A stretch of DNA of 64,000 nucleotides from Rhodococcus sp. B50 (GTDB lineage: Bacteria; Actinomycetota; Actinomycetes; Mycobacteriales; Mycobacteriaceae): assembly GCF_013602415.1 (NCBI RefSeq), contig NZ_WPAG02000002.1, positions 1,550,001-1,614,000 on the forward strand. The letters are read 5' to 3'. The translations under genes were made by a program, and so were the position numbers. The notes beneath the pieces were generated by a model. It was given only the letters and a program-made list of their open reading frames with translations. It had not been told where the DNA came from and ran no database searches. Shown piece after piece: positions 1-10,534 of this stretch (positions within the stretch are counted from its first letter, which is position 1; each line of letters opens with the position of its first letter).

Positions 1-1035
1 GTGGGCAGGCGGTACTTCTCCGACCTGCTCAGCGTGGGCGGCCGCATCTACCACGAGACCCACTACGCTCCTCTCCTGCTCATGCAGGGGCAGATCAACG
101 GGATCGCTCTCGAACTCGTCCGAGCCGACCGGACCCGGCTGCCCGTCCTGGCCGCGTCCGTCGTGGAGTCCGATGCCGAGGGCAGGCCGGCACTGATCCG
201 CACCATGCTCTTCGACGCCCGCGAGCGCCGGGCCTACGAGTCGGAGCTGCTGCGCGCCCGCCGGGAGGCGGAACTCGAGCGCGAACGGCTCCGCACGGTC
301 AACACCACTCTCCAGGCGACGCTTCTTCCGCCGAACCTGCCCGAGGTACCGGGACTCGAGGTCGACGCGTACTACCACATCGCGTCTGCCGACGAGGTCG
401 GCGGCGACTTCTACGACCTGTTCCCCGCGCGTACCGGCACATGGGGGCTGTTCCTCGGCGACGTGTGCGGAAAGGGCGCCCGCGCAGCAGCGGTGACGTC
501 GATCGTCCGGTACACCTTGCGTGCCGCGGCGGTCTACGAGACGGACCCGTCGGCGGCGCTCAGGACGCTCAACACGACCCTGCTCGACGAACGCAACAGC
601 GACGCGCGAGCACCCTTCTGCACGCTCGCCTTCGGCACGGTCGCGCCCGACCCGGCGTCGGGAAGGAGCGCCATCCGCCTCGCTTCGGGTGGGCATCCGC
701 CGCCGATCCTCGTGCGCGCGGACGGCAGCGTCGGTTATCTGCCCACGGTCGGCGGACAACTGATCGGGATGCTGCCTGCCCCACGGCTCGTCGAGCACGC
801 CTTCGCGTTGTGCCCCGGCGACACGCTGCTGCTGTACACCGACGGCGTGAGCGAGGCACTCGTCTCCGGCGGCACCCGTGAGCGCTTCGGGGAGGAACGG
901 CTGCTCGACCACGTCCGCGCGTCGAAGCCGACAACCGCCGCCGGGGCCGTCGGGGCCGTGCGCGAGGTGCTCGCGACGCTCGGGGAGGGCGTGCAGGACG
1001 ACGTCGCCCTGCTCGCCCTGCACGCACCCCGGTAG
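1..1035 (+). CDS. SpoIIE/PP2C-type serine phosphatase, 5'-truncated
   Basis: This is the C-terminal part of a sensory protein phosphatase; the frame is open at base 1, so the GTG there may be internal. The first ~75 residues read like the end of a PAS sensor domain, followed by a short coiled-coil linker (about residues 78-100, rich in Arg/Glu). The phosphatase domain follows, with metal-binding acidic motifs DEVGGDFYD and FLGDVCGKG and the later SGGHPPP, YTDGVSEA and DDVALL motifs. Such proteins usually dephosphorylate anti-anti-sigma factors or similar partners. No partner kinase or anti-sigma gene lies in the window. It converges on pdxS with a 5-bp gap. Confidence 0.85.
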   Translation: MGRRYFSDLLSVGGRIYHETHYAPLLLMQGQINGIALELVRADRTRLPVLAASVVESDAEGRPALIRTMLFDARERRAYESELLRARREAELERERLRTVNTTLQATLLPPNLPEVPGLEVDAYYHIASADEVGGDFYDLFPARTGTWGLFLGDVCGKGARAAAVTSIVRYTLRAAAVYETDPSAALRTLNTTLLDERNSDARAPFCTLAFGTVAPDPASGRSAIRLASGGHPPPILVRADGSVGYLPTVGGQLIGMLPAPRLVEHAFALCPGDTLLLYTDGVSEALVSGGTRERFGEERLLDHVRASKPTTAAGAVGAVREVLATLGEGVQDDVALLALHAPR

Positions 1036-1040
1036 AACGA

Positions 1041-1943
<903 letters not shown>

Positions 1944-2045
1944 GATGGGGGTTCCTCCTCGGTGGACGGATCGGCGAATGCCGCCGGCGCACGAGCGACG
2001 GACAGCGGTCCCCAGCCTAGGACCGCATCCAGGCCGTACCCATAG

Positions 2046-2063
2046 CCAGTTGAAAACAACTGG
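2046..2063. promoter_or_regulatory. Inverted repeat upstream of pdxS
   Basis: In the 227-bp gap between pdxS and the NUDIX gene, a 7-bp inverted repeat (CCAGTTG, AAAA, CAACTGG) stands out about 100 bp upstream of the pdxS start. It could be an operator or a small hairpin. No pdxR-type regulator gene is nearby. Nothing else recognisable is in the gap. Confidence 0.3.
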
Positions 2064-2170
2064 ACTGCATACTGCCGGTCCACTCCCCCATCCGGAACAC
2101 GGGACGTTCCGATCATGCCGATCCGAACCGTCCAGTTCCGCGGACTGGCCCGCACTCGCACGCGCCTGGC

Positions 2171-3229
2171 TCAGTGGATCGCGCGGATCTCCGGTTCGCG
2201 TCGCCGCGTCGCGACCTGCCGCGCCTCGTCGAGTAGCTCCGGCAGATCCTGTGGGTAGACCGCGTTCCCGGCTCGCACCAGCGCCTGCAGTTCCTCGTCG
2301 TCGAACCAGCGGTGTTCGAGGCGCATGCTGCGCTCGAGATCGGTGAAACCGTCGGCCGCGGGTTCGAACGACGGCACCCGCACCGCGAAGAACAGCTCCT
2401 CCGAATGCAGGACCTCACCGTTGAACGGGAAGACCGCCACGCGCCGCCACATCGGCCCGCACAGGCGGTCGCGATCGACGCGGAGGCCCGTCTCCTCCGC
2501 GATCTCCCGGAGCGCGGCCGTCGCCAGGTCCTCGCCACCCTCGACCGCGCCGCCGACCGTGAACCAGAAGTGCCGCTCGGGCTCCGCCGGGTCGTGTCCG
2601 CGCAGGAGCAGGACCCGACCGTCCTCGTCGAGCAGCACGACCCTGGCCGACGTGCGTGCCCGATCCGGAATCGGAGAGGTGCGGGCAGCAGGAACGGGAG
2701 TGGGAGCGACGGGAGGTGCGGCCGCGACCGCACCCGCGCGCTCGGCGATCTCGAAGTAGGTGGGCAGCGGAGCCGTGCCCCCGAGATGCAGCCAGCGGAC
2801 CGGCCTACGGGCACGCAACGCCAAGGTGTCGCGCACCGCGTCGTTGTGGAAGCGGCGGGCGATGAGGACCCGTGCCTCCGCGTCCGCGAGTTCGGCTACG
2901 AGCTGGGGCCGCAACCGGCCGGTCTCCAGCCGTGCCAGGGCCGCCGACAACGCATTCTCGGCTTCCTCGCGCCGAGTGCGGTCGGCCCGCTCTGCGGTGT
3001 CTGCGAGCAGTGCGAGTGCGCGTCCCTCCGGCACCGGGATGGACGCCGCGATGCTCCGTACGACCACCGCGCGCCGGGCCAGGGAGGCGTCGAGTGCGTG
3101 CCAGGACAGATCCGAGCGCACGTGGAGGCGGTCGAGGCGGTTGGCGGTGGAATAGGCCCACACGCCGATCGCCACGACGACAGCGGCCACCAGCGACAGG
3201 ACCAGGATCGTCACCGCGCTGACGGTCAC
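2171..3229 (-). CDS. Membrane-anchored NUDIX hydrolase (Rv2609c-like)
   Basis: An N-terminal transmembrane helix (about residues 5-25) is followed by a ~150-residue region of unknown function rich in Ala/Arg, then a NUDIX domain in the C-terminal half. The NUDIX box is complete in order: [10 protein letters not shown], then REIAEETGL, which supplies the metal-binding glutamates. Family members hydrolyse nucleoside diphosphates linked to another group; the substrate here is unknown. Its GTG start overlaps the pimA stop by 4 bp (GTGA), suggesting translational coupling to phosphatidylinositol mannoside synthesis. A link to nucleotide-sugar or lipid turnover is inference from this position. Confidence 0.85.
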   Translation of the reverse strand: MTVSAVTILVLSLVAAVVVAIGVWAYSTANRLDRLHVRSDLSWHALDASLARRAVVVRSIAASIPVPEGRALALLADTAERADRTRREEAENALSAALARLETGRLRPQLVAELADAEARVLIARRFHNDAVRDTLALRARRPVRWLHLGGTAPLPTYFEIAERAGAVAAAPPVAPTPVPAARTSPIPDRARTSARVVLLDEDGRVLLLRGHDPAEPERHFWFTVGGAVEGGEDLATAALREIAEETGLRVDRDRLCGPMWRRVAVFPFNGEVLHSEELFFAVRVPSFEPAADGFTDLERSMRLEHRWFDDEELQALVRAGNAVYPQDLPELLDEARQVATRRREPEIRAIH

Positions 3230-4353
3230 GACCGGACCTCCCGAACCGGACCGGCCCCGACGGTGACGGTCTCGTAGACCCGCAGGATCTGCTCCGCGAC
3301 CACCGGCCAGTCGTAGGCCTCGACCACCATGGATCCGAAGTCGACCAGTGCCTGCCGGCGGTCGTCGTCGTCGAGGACCTCGAGGATGCCGCGTGCGAGT
3401 GCGTCGGCGTCGCCGACCGGGACGAGGACACCGGCCTGCCCGTCGCGCAGCACCCGGCGGAAGGCGTCGAGCTGGGAGGCGACGACGGCCGTCCCCGCAG
3501 CCATTGCCTCGACGAGCACGATGCCGAAGCTCTCACCGCCGAGGTTCGGCGCGCAGTACACGTCGGCGCTGCGCATCGCGGACGCCTTGTCGTCGTCGTC
3601 GACCTGCCCGAGGAGGCGCAGGTGCCGGAAGTAGCGTCCGGCTTCCTTCCGCAAGCGGTCCTCGTCGCCCCGGCCGACCACGAGGATCTCGATGTCGGGG
3701 TGACGCGCGACGAGTGCGGGCAGCGCGCCGAGCAGAACATCCATGCCCTTGCGGGATTCGTCGTACCGGCCGAGGAACAGCACGGTGCGGCCCGCTCGCG
3801 GGTAGCCCGGCAGCAGCGGGGCGTGTCGGAAGAACGGCACGTCGACGCCGTTGGGGATCTCGACCGCGTCGGCACCGAGGGATGTGACCTGCCACCGCCT
3901 GGCCAGTTCGGACACCGCGATCCGGCCGCTGATCTTCTCGAGATAGGGCTGCAGGACACCCTGGAAAGTGCTGAGCACGAGCGATTTCGTCGTGGAGGTG
4001 TGGAAGGTCGCCACGATCGGTCCTTCCGCCACCTTGAGCGCGAGCATCGACAGGCTCGGCGCGTTCGGTTCGTGGATGTGGAGGACGTCGAAGTCGTTGT
4101 CGTTGATCCAGCGGCGGACCCGCGCGTAGGAGACCGGCCCGAAGCTCAGTCGCGCGACGGACCCGTTGTAGGGGATGGCGACGGCGCGGCCCGCGGAGAC
4201 GACGAAGTCGGGCAGGGCCGTCGTCTCCGACGCGGGTGCCAGCACGCTCACCTCGTGCCCGCGGCCGATGAGGACCTCCGCGAGGTCCACGACATGTGCC
4301 TGTACTCCGCCGGGAACGTCGAAGGAGTACGGGCAGACCATCCCGATCCTCAC
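3226..4353 (-). CDS. pimA: Phosphatidylinositol alpha-mannosyltransferase PimA
   Basis: PimA transfers the first mannose from GDP-mannose to the 2-position of phosphatidylinositol at the inner face of the membrane, starting synthesis of PIMs, lipomannan and lipoarabinomannan. The 375-residue GT4 (GT-B) protein begins with [18 protein letters not shown], the glycine-rich loop of the family, and carries the donor-site segment [12 protein letters not shown] near residues 273-284. Its GTG start abuts the patA TAG with no gap, and its stop overlaps the NUDIX gene, so it sits inside a tightly packed operon. Confidence 0.96.
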   Translation of the reverse strand: MRIGMVCPYSFDVPGGVQAHVVDLAEVLIGRGHEVSVLAPASETTALPDFVVSAGRAVAIPYNGSVARLSFGPVSYARVRRWINDNDFDVLHIHEPNAPSLSMLALKVAEGPIVATFHTSTTKSLVLSTFQGVLQPYLEKISGRIAVSELARRWQVTSLGADAVEIPNGVDVPFFRHAPLLPGYPRAGRTVLFLGRYDESRKGMDVLLGALPALVARHPDIEILVVGRGDEDRLRKEAGRYFRHLRLLGQVDDDDKASAMRSADVYCAPNLGGESFGIVLVEAMAAGTAVVASQLDAFRRVLRDGQAGVLVPVGDADALARGILEVLDDDDRRQALVDFGSMVVEAYDWPVVAEQILRVYETVTVGAGPVREVRS

Positions 4354-5256
4354 CTACGCCTCCATCCGGGCCCGGCGGGCTTCCGACAGGTCGTCGAGCC
4401 ACAACGGTTGCAGCATGTGCCAGTCCTCGGGGTGTGCGGTGATGTTCGCGGCGAACCGGTCGGCGAGAACCTGCGTGGCCGCGTCGATCCCGACGCTCGC
4501 GTCGATCTCCGGATCCACACGGAACCCCCAGCCGTCCTCGGTGAACCAGCAGTGCACCGGCAGCAACGCCGCGCCGGTGTCGATGGCAAGTTTCGCCGGT
4601 CCGGCAGGCATCCGGGTCGGTTCGCCGAAGAAGGTGACCGGGACTCCCTTGCGGGCGAGGTCGCGTTCTCCGAGCAGGCACACGATCCGGTTGTCGCGCA
4701 GCCGCGCGGCCAGCTCCCCGAAGGGGGGTGTCTCGCCGCCGCTCGACGGGAAGATCTCGAACCCGAGCCCCTCGCGGTACTCGAGGAAACGCCGGTAGAG
4801 GGATTCCGGCTGCAAGCGTTCCGCGACCGTGGTCAATCCGCCGAAGTAGCGGACGCACCACACCCCGGCAAGGTCCCAGTTCCCGCTGTGCGGCAGGGCG
4901 AGGATCACGCCGCGACCGGCGGCCAGCGCGGCCTCGATGTGCTCGCGACCCTCGATGGACGCATCGATCGACGCCGCCATCGCGTCGAGATCCATCGACG
5001 GCAGGCGGAACGCCTCACGCCAGTAGCGCGCGTAGGACCGCACCGAACTCCGGATCAGCTCGTCGGGCACCTCGTGCGGTTGTACCCCGAGCACCCGTCC
5101 GAGATTGCGTCGCAGTTGCTGCGGTCCGCCGCCGCGGCGTGCCGCGAGGTCGGCGCCGGCGTCGAACAACCGTCTCGCGACGCCGTCGGGTAGTGCCCGG
5201 ACCAGGCGCCAACCGCCCGCGTACGCCAGATCGGACGCGTTCTCGGTGAAGCTCAC
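4354..5256 (-). CDS. patA: Phosphatidylinositol mannoside acyltransferase
   Basis: This LpxL/HtrB-type acyltransferase adds a fatty acyl chain from acyl-CoA to the 6-position of the mannose of PIM1/PIM2. The catalytic HX4D motif is visible as HSGNWD, with the later GERDLARKG and ALLPVHCW segments typical of the family. GTG at 5256 was chosen because it gives the expected 300 residues, has GAGGGAG upstream and overlaps the pgsA stop by 4 bp (GTGA). A longer in-frame extension only runs antisense-like through pgsA. The symbol follows mycobacterial use and is unrelated to the acetyltransferase Pat. Confidence 0.94.
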   Translation of the reverse strand: MSFTENASDLAYAGGWRLVRALPDGVARRLFDAGADLAARRGGGPQQLRRNLGRVLGVQPHEVPDELIRSSVRSYARYWREAFRLPSMDLDAMAASIDASIEGREHIEAALAAGRGVILALPHSGNWDLAGVWCVRYFGGLTTVAERLQPESLYRRFLEYREGLGFEIFPSSGGETPPFGELAARLRDNRIVCLLGERDLARKGVPVTFFGEPTRMPAGPAKLAIDTGAALLPVHCWFTEDGWGFRVDPEIDASVGIDAATQVLADRFAANITAHPEDWHMLQPLWLDDLSEARRARMEA

Positions 5257-5924
5257 TGCGCTCCCTCGTTGTCCTGGGGTGCGGTGCCACTGTTCCCGGC
5301 CGGTGTGATGGGGAGTAGTTCGCGCGCTCCTGCGGAGTTGCGGACGGCGAGAACCCGCTGGAAGACGGTGATCACCGATCCGACGACGAGCAGCCACATC
5401 GCGATGTGGATCGCCCAGTCGAGGCCGAGTCCGGTGAGGCCGGCTCCCACCAGCACGATCACGAGCCGGTCGGGACGCTCGATCAGACCGCCGTCGGCGG
5501 ACAGTCCGCTCGCCTCGGCACGCGCCTTCGCGTACGAGATGACCTGCGAGGTCACCAAGCAGATCAGGGTGGCGACGAACAGCGGACGGCTCTGCTCGTG
5601 ATAGACCGCCCACCACGCGAGACCGGCGAAGATCGCGCCGTCGGCGATCCGGTCGCAGGTCGCGTCGAGGACCGCGCCGAACCGGGTCCCACCACCGCGG
5701 GCCCGTGCCATCGCGCCGTCGAGCATGTCGAACATCACGAACAGCCAGATGACCATCGCGCCCCAGAACAGGTATCCCATCGGGAACAGGGTCACGGCGG
5801 CGGCAACCGTGGCGACGGTGCCGACCAGGGTGACCGCATCCGGAGTCAGGCCGGTACGGATCAGGGCCTTACCGAGCGGCGCGGTGACCTTCGACACCGA
5901 CGCACGCCCGAAGAAGCTCAGCAT
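5253..5924 (-). CDS. pgsA: Phosphatidylinositol phosphate synthase (PgsA1 type)
   Basis: A CDP-alcohol phosphatidyltransferase that joins inositol 1-phosphate to CDP-diacylglycerol, making the precursor of phosphatidylinositol. The signature (DxxDG, AR, G, then two further Asp) is seen as DMLDGAMARARGGG followed by FGAVLDATCD. Several hydrophobic helices are present and the length is 223 residues. ATG 5924 was chosen because the peptide then begins MLSFFGRASVSK, as in mycobacterial homologues; the upstream extension looks non-coding. A 145-bp gap separates it from the HIT gene, and its stop overlaps patA. Confidence 0.95.
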   Translation of the reverse strand: MLSFFGRASVSKVTAPLGKALIRTGLTPDAVTLVGTVATVAAAVTLFPMGYLFWGAMVIWLFVMFDMLDGAMARARGGGTRFGAVLDATCDRIADGAIFAGLAWWAVYHEQSRPLFVATLICLVTSQVISYAKARAEASGLSADGGLIERPDRLVIVLVGAGLTGLGLDWAIHIAMWLLVVGSVITVFQRVLAVRNSAGARELLPITPAGNSGTAPQDNEGAQ

Positions 5925-6069
5925 CCCGCGACCCCTGTCTTCCTGTCCGACCGTTGTGTCCGGAATCCGATCCTGCCACGAGTCGGGCCGAAGATGCGCG
6001 GGTGGCTCGCGGCAGATCTGCGGGCGGCACCGGGCGTGCGCTGCGATCTCGTCGGCTCGGGACGCGCTC

Positions 6070-6654
6070 TCACTCGTCCCATGCCGAGGCGAGCAGCGCA
6101 CGGGTGTCGCGCAGCAGCTGCACCATCACCTTCGACCCGCCGAGGACCGTGATGAAGTTGGCGTCGCCGCCCCAGCGCGGCACGACGTGCAGGTGGAGAT
6201 GCTCGGCCAGCGAGCCTCCTGCCGCGGCACCGAGGTTCAGGCCGACATTGAAGCCGTGCGGACGCGACACCCGCTTGATGACACGAAGCGCACGCTGGGC
6301 GAACTGCATGAGCTCGGCGCTCTCGTCGGGCGTCAGGTCCTCGAGATTGGCGACCCGGCGGTACGGCACCACCATCAGGTGTCCGGGGTTGTACGGGTAC
6401 AGGTTGAGCACCGCGTACACCAGTTCGCCGCGAGCGACGACGAGGCCTTCCTCGTCGGACATCTTCGGGATGTCGGTGAAGGGTTCGTACGGCTCTTCGC
6501 GACCGCGCGGGGACTCGGTGATGTACGACATCCGGTGCGGCGACCACAGGCGCTGCAGGTGGTCGGACTCCCCCACACCGCGATCGACCATGGAAGCGGG
6601 ACTGTCGTCGGTCGCGGGGATGTCGGCCGGCCCCGGAGTGCGGTCGCCTGTCAC
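6070..6654 (-). CDS. HIT-family nucleotide hydrolase/transferase
   Basis: A 194-residue HIT protein. The histidine triad is visible as [11 protein letters not shown] near the C-terminal third, with [11 protein letters not shown] before it. The family hydrolyses or transfers nucleotidyl groups such as AMP from AMP conjugates or dinucleoside polyphosphates. The GTG start overlaps the thrS stop by 4 bp (GTGA). Linkage with thrS and the PIM genes is conserved in M. tuberculosis (Rv2613c), but why it is there is not known; clearing aminoacyl-adenylate by-products would be one idea. Confidence 0.92.
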   Translation of the reverse strand: MTGDRTPGPADIPATDDSPASMVDRGVGESDHLQRLWSPHRMSYITESPRGREEPYEPFTDIPKMSDEEGLVVARGELVYAVLNLYPYNPGHLMVVPYRRVANLEDLTPDESAELMQFAQRALRVIKRVSRPHGFNVGLNLGAAAGGSLAEHLHLHVVPRWGGDANFITVLGGSKVMVQLLRDTRALLASAWDE

Positions 6655-8717
6655 GACGAGCTGCCTTCCCCACCGGACCCGACGAGCTCGGCGGTGGGCG
6701 AGGCATTTTCGCGGCGACGGACCCACTCGGTCACGATCCGCACGGCCTCGTCGACCGGCACGCCGTTGACCTGGGTGCCGTCGCGGAAGCGGAAGCTGAC
6801 CGCGCCGGCCGCGACGTCGCGCTCGCCGGCGAGCAGCATGAACGGCACCTTCTGCGTGGTGTGGGTGCGGATCTTCTTCTGCATGCGGTCGTCGGAGACG
6901 TCGACGTCGGCCCGGATCCCCTGCGCCTTCAGCTTGCCCACGACGTCGAACAAATGGTCTTCGAAGTCGGCGGCGACGGGAATGCCCACGACCTGTACGG
7001 GTGAGAGCCACGCCGGGAAGGCACCGGCGTAGTGCTCGGTGAGCACGCCGAAGAACCGCTCGATCGATCCGAAGAGCGCGCGGTGGATCATGACGGGCCG
7101 GTGCTTCGCCCCGTCGGTGCCGGTGTACTCGAGTTCGAACCGCTCGGGCAGGTTGAAGTCGAGCTGGATGGTCGACATCTGCCAGTTCCGGCCGAGAGCA
7201 TCCTTGACCTGCACCGAGATCTTCGGACCGTAGAAGGCGGCGCCGCCCGGATCCGGGACGAGGTGCAGACCGGAGGCCTCGGCGACCTCGCGCAGGGTGT
7301 CGGTCGCGACGTCCCACAGCTCGTCGCTGCCGACGAACTTCTTCGGGTTCTTCGTCGACAGTTCGAGGTAGTAGTCGTCGAGCCCGTAGTCCTTCAGCAG
7401 GTCGAGGATGAAGTTCAGGACGCTGGTGAGCTCGTCGCGCATCTGCTCCGGGGTGCAGAAGATGTGCGCGTCGTCCTGCGTCATGCCGCGCACCCGGGTG
7501 AGCCCGTGGATGACACCGGACTTCTCGTAGCGGTAGACCGAGCCGAATTCGAACATGCGCAGCGGCAGTTCACGATAGGAGCGCCCGCGCGACCGGAAGA
7601 TCAGGTCGTGCATCGGGCAGTTCATGGGCTTGAGGTAGTAGTCCTGCCCCGGCTTGCGCACGGTGCCGTCCTCATCGAGCTCCTCGTCGATGTGCATCGC
7701 GGGGAACATGCCGTCGCGGTACCAGTCGAGGTGGCCGGAGACCTCGTAGAGGTGGCCCTTGGTGATGTGCGGGGAGTACACGAAGTCGTATCCGGCCTCG
7801 ACATGCCGCTGGCGCGAATAGTTCTCCATCTCCTGGCGGATGATGCCGCCCTTCGGATGGAAGACCGGCAATCCCGAGCCGAGCTCGTCGGGAAACGAGA
7901 ACAGGTCGAGTTCGGTGCCGAGCTTGCGGTGGTCGCGGCGCTCGGCCTCGGCGAGGAGTTCGAGGTGCTCGTCGAGCGCCTCGGTGGACTCCCAGGCCGT
8001 GCCGTAGATGCGCTGCAGGCCCGCGTTGTCCTGGTCGCCGCGCCAGTACGCCGCGGAACTGCGCGTGAGCTTGAACGCCGGGATGAACTTGGTGGTGGGC
8101 ACGTGCGGGCCGCGGCACAGGTCCTTCCAGACGAGCTCACCCGTGCGGGGGTTGAGATTGTCGTAGATGGTCAGTTCCTTGCCGCCGACCTCCATCACCT
8201 CGGGGTCGTCGATGCCCGACTTGTCGTCGATGAGTTCGAGTTTGAAGGGTTCGTCCTTCAGTTCCTCGCGGGCGTCCTCGAGGCTGTCGACGACACGGCG
8301 CGAGAAGCGCTGGGCGTCCTTGACGATCTTCTTCATCCGCTTCTCGAGCTTCGCGAGATCCTCCGGCGTGAAGGGACGCTCGACCTGGAAGTCGTAGTAG
8401 AAACCGTCGCGGATCGGCGGGCCGATGCCGAGCTTGGCGTCAGGGAACTCCTGCTGGACGGCCTGCGCGAGCACGTGGGCGGCCGAGTGGCGGATGACGC
8501 TGCGGCCGTCCTCGGTGTCGGCGCCGACGGCCTCGACCTCGACGTCCGATTCCGGCGTCCAGGAGAGATCGCGCAGCGCGCCTTCGGAGTCGCGGACGAC
8601 CACGATCGTGTCGGGTCCCTTGGTGGGCAGACCCGCGTCACGGACCGCCGCGCCCGCAGTGGTCCCCGCGGGCACCCGGACGATCGTGGCTGGTTTCGCG
8701 GATGCGGGCGTGGTCAC
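6651..8717 (-). CDS. thrS: Threonyl-tRNA synthetase
   Basis: Charges tRNA-Thr in two steps through threonyl-adenylate. The 688-residue protein has an N-terminal TGS domain, an editing domain with the [11 protein letters not shown] motif, a class II catalytic core (motif 2 near [10 protein letters not shown], with [11 protein letters not shown]) and a C-terminal anticodon-binding domain ending near [12 protein letters not shown] 8717 is preferred over a longer form because the codon at 8723 is GTC and GAGGAG lies about 9 nt before 8717. It is first in the run thrS-HIT-pgsA. The ~140-bp leader holds no recognisable T-box. Confidence 0.97.
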   Translation of the reverse strand: MTTPASAKPATIVRVPAGTTAGAAVRDAGLPTKGPDTIVVVRDSEGALRDLSWTPESDVEVEAVGADTEDGRSVIRHSAAHVLAQAVQQEFPDAKLGIGPPIRDGFYYDFQVERPFTPEDLAKLEKRMKKIVKDAQRFSRRVVDSLEDAREELKDEPFKLELIDDKSGIDDPEVMEVGGKELTIYDNLNPRTGELVWKDLCRGPHVPTTKFIPAFKLTRSSAAYWRGDQDNAGLQRIYGTAWESTEALDEHLELLAEAERRDHRKLGTELDLFSFPDELGSGLPVFHPKGGIIRQEMENYSRQRHVEAGYDFVYSPHITKGHLYEVSGHLDWYRDGMFPAMHIDEELDEDGTVRKPGQDYYLKPMNCPMHDLIFRSRGRSYRELPLRMFEFGSVYRYEKSGVIHGLTRVRGMTQDDAHIFCTPEQMRDELTSVLNFILDLLKDYGLDDYYLELSTKNPKKFVGSDELWDVATDTLREVAEASGLHLVPDPGGAAFYGPKISVQVKDALGRNWQMSTIQLDFNLPERFELEYTGTDGAKHRPVMIHRALFGSIERFFGVLTEHYAGAFPAWLSPVQVVGIPVAADFEDHLFDVVGKLKAQGIRADVDVSDDRMQKKIRTHTTQKVPFMLLAGERDVAAGAVSFRFRDGTQVNGVPVDEAVRIVTEWVRRRENASPTAELVGSGGEGSSS

Positions 8718-8859
8718 TGTGACGGACTCCTCGGCTCGATGCCTGATACGTGGTCGTCGCCGGGCACGTGCTGCGGTCGACGATCGCGAGCACACGGCAA
8801 CTTCATCATGCTATCGACATCCGCCCGGGCGGCGAACACAGGGAGCCGACCGGAGAAGC

Positions 8860-9474
8860 TCAGAGGTGGTTCAGACCCGTCAGCACCCGTTCGAGCAGTT
8901 CGACGTTCGGTCCCACCTTGTCGGCCGTGCGGTGCACGGTGATCTCACCGGTCGCCGCGAGGTCGCCGACCAGCACCCGAGCGACACCGAGCGGGATCCG
9001 GGCGAGTGCCGCGATTTCCATGATCGATCGGGGTTGAGCACACAGCCCCAGGACGAGTCGGTGCTCGTCCATGGCCGGACCGGACTCACTGCCCATCGCG
9101 GAGGGGACGGCCGACACGAGCGCTTCGAGAGGTAACTCGACCTCGGCTCGGGTGCGTCCCCCGCTCCGCACGAACGGGCGCACGAACGACGACGTCTCTG
9201 GCTGGTTCATGTCCTCGATTCCCACACTGGTCCCGGTGCCCGCATCCCGGCCGGCCGGCTGCGCTGCGTAGGTCTGCTGCGCTGCGTCGGCCGGCTGCGC
9301 TGCGGGTCGGTTCACCTCGGTGGCCGCGACCTCGTCGACGACGAGGTCCGGCTCGTGGTGATCCCGTACCGGCACGGCGTGATCCGCCGGCCGCCGACGT
9401 CGACGGGACCGGCCGGATCCGAATCTCGCCCCGGTCGCCCCCACGACCGGCCATTCGCTGTCCGCAACGCTCAT
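8860..9474 (-). CDS. DUF742 protein, orphan
   Basis: A 204-residue protein with a low-complexity N-terminal half (Arg-rich patch near residues 20-30, Ala/Gln-rich repeats near 58-75 coded by a repeated GCCGGCTGCGCTGC element around 9251-9305) and a conserved DUF742 domain from about residue 95. The domain carries SFVRPFVRSGGRT, HRLVLGLC and IPLGVARVLVGDL, the last resembling a winged helix. DUF742 genes usually sit in conservons with a histidine kinase, a roadblock protein and an MglA-like GTPase; none of these is here. Function is unknown. Confidence 0.85.
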   Translation of the reverse strand: MSVADSEWPVVGATGARFGSGRSRRRRRPADHAVPVRDHHEPDLVVDEVAATEVNRPAAQPADAAQQTYAAQPAGRDAGTGTSVGIEDMNQPETSSFVRPFVRSGGRTRAEVELPLEALVSAVPSAMGSESGPAMDEHRLVLGLCAQPRSIMEIAALARIPLGVARVLVGDLAATGEITVHRTADKVGPNVELLERVLTGLNHL

Positions 9475-9670
9475 CCGGACGTGTCCTCCTCGACGACCAC
9501 GATCCTGCCATCACTACGCGCACTTCGGCCACAAGCACCACAGCTGTGCCCACACGCCACCTGTGGACGAGCCCGACGCGGGCCGGTTGCGGTTCGAAGG
9601 AAACATGCGCTCGCGGGCGTCCCGCCCGACCGGGCGCCGCGCACGCGCTCAACGATGTCATCACGGTACG

Positions 9671-9696
9671 AAAAAAGGCACCCCGACCGGGGTGCC
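9671..9696 (-). terminator. Rho-independent terminator of tRNA-Val(CAC)
   Basis: An 8-bp perfect stem (GGCACCCC / GGGGTGCC) with a 4-nt loop is followed on the minus strand by six T residues (9676-9671). It lies 20 bp beyond the 3' end of the minus-strand tRNA. Confidence 0.85.
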
Positions 9697-9717
9697 TTTC
9701 GTCACTGTCTCTCTCGG

Positions 9718-9789
9718 TGGTCCCGGCTGGGATCGAACCAGCGACCTCCCCGGTGTGAACGGGACGCTCTTCCACTGAGCCACGGGACC
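9718..9789 (-). tRNA. tRNA-Val(CAC)
   Basis: On the minus strand a full cloverleaf folds: acceptor GGTCCCG/CGGGACC, D stem GCTC/GAGC, anticodon stem TCCCG/CGGGG, loop TTCACAC giving anticodon CAC (reads GTG), and T stem GCTGG/CCAGC. The discriminator base is A; CCA is not fully encoded. It lies opposite to the five plus-strand tRNAs that follow. Confidence 0.96.
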
Positions 9790-10143
9790 GGGCCGCATCG
9801 CAGCGGCTCGAACGAGATGGAACACTAACACGCTCCCGCCATGAAGACGAATCGCCTGGTCGCAGCGTTTCCGGCCGCAACCTCGCGCGCGTGTACGCGA
9901 GCGGGATGTCGGCCTCGGAGACCCGAGGTGGCCGAACGGACCACTCCCCGGACCGGGAGACCACAAGTGCCCGACAGCCCTCCCCGACGGCCCCGCGGGG
10001 CGCCTCCCGAGGGGACATCAGCCGGTCACCTTCGCGAAATCTGCCGGTTTTCTGCCGTTGACCTGCGGATTTGTGCGTTTCGTAGATGCTCGGCTACTGT
10101 TTTGAACCGCACCACGGAGAGCAAGACGCCGAGCGGTGCGAAT
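9790..10143. other. Intergenic region upstream of the tRNA cluster
   Basis: About 350 bp without a convincing gene. The left part must carry the promoter of the minus-strand tRNA-Val; the right end carries a candidate promoter for the plus-strand cluster. Open frames here show no family motif and overlap the tRNAs. Confidence 0.6.
10071..10100 (+). promoter_or_regulatory. Candidate promoter of the tRNA cluster
   Basis: TTGTGC at 10071-10076 and TACTGT at 10095-10100 are separated by 18 bp, and the tRNA-Gly starts 43 bp after the -10. This fits a SigA-type promoter with a short 5' leader for the tRNA transcript. Confidence 0.5.
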
Positions 10144-10216
10144 GCGGATGTAGCGCAGCTGGTAGCGCATCACCTTGCCAAGGTGAGGGTCGCGGGTTCG
10201 AATCCCGTCATCCGCT
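10144..10216 (+). tRNA. tRNA-Gly(GCC), copy 1
   Basis: Cloverleaf with acceptor GCGGATG/CATCCGC, anticodon stem TCACC/GGTGA, loop TTGCCAA (anticodon GCC), and T stem GCGGG/CCCGT. Discriminator T; CCA not encoded. The gene is repeated without change at 10439. Confidence 0.97.
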
Positions 10217-10241
10217 CGAGAGGTTGGACTCGACCTTTTAC

Positions 10242-10312
10242 GGTGGAGTGGCCGAGTGGTGAGGCAACGGCCTGCAAAGCCGTGCACACGGGTTCGATTC
10301 CCGTCTCCACCT
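10242..10312 (+). tRNA. tRNA-Cys(GCA)
   Basis: Acceptor GGTGGAG/CTCCACC, anticodon stem ACGGC/GCCGT, loop CTGCAAA (anticodon GCA), and T loop GGTTCGATTCC. Discriminator T; CCA not encoded. Confidence 0.96.
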
Positions 10313-10313
10313 C

Positions 10314-10388
10314 GCGCGATTAGCTCAGCGGGAGAGCGCTTCCCTGACACGGAAGAGGTCACTGGTTCAATCCCAGTATCGCGCACCA
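10314..10388 (+). tRNA. tRNA-Val(GAC), copy 1
   Basis: Acceptor GCGCGAT/ATCGCGC, D stem GCTC/GAGC, anticodon stem CTTCC/GGAAG, loop CTGACAC (anticodon GAC), and T stem ACTGG/CCAGT. The terminal CCA is encoded at 10386-10388. It starts one base after tRNA-Cys, so the two are processed from one transcript. Confidence 0.97.
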
Positions 10389-10438
10389 GGTTCGACCAGC
10401 ACGTGGGTCGGATCGGTTCACCGAAAGAACGTGCACTT

Positions 10439-10514
10439 GCGGATGTAGCGCAGCTGGTAGCGCATCACCTTGCCAAGGTGAGGGTCGCGGGTTCGAATCC
10501 CGTCATCCGCTCCA
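10439..10514 (+). tRNA. tRNA-Gly(GCC), copy 2
   Basis: Same sequence as the copy at 10144, anticodon GCC. Here the terminal CCA is encoded (10512-10514). Confidence 0.97.
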
Positions 10515-10534
10515 CTCCGGCGATTACCGTGCCG

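Noticed and set aside
8718..8859. A T-box riboswitch before thrS
   Set aside because: The leader was read on the minus strand; the conserved T-box segment (TGGNACCGCG type) and a specifier loop were not found.
9086..10018. A 310-codon minus-strand frame across the DUF742 gene and tRNA-Val
   Set aside because: It runs through a tRNA gene and a terminator in another frame than DUF742; no motif.
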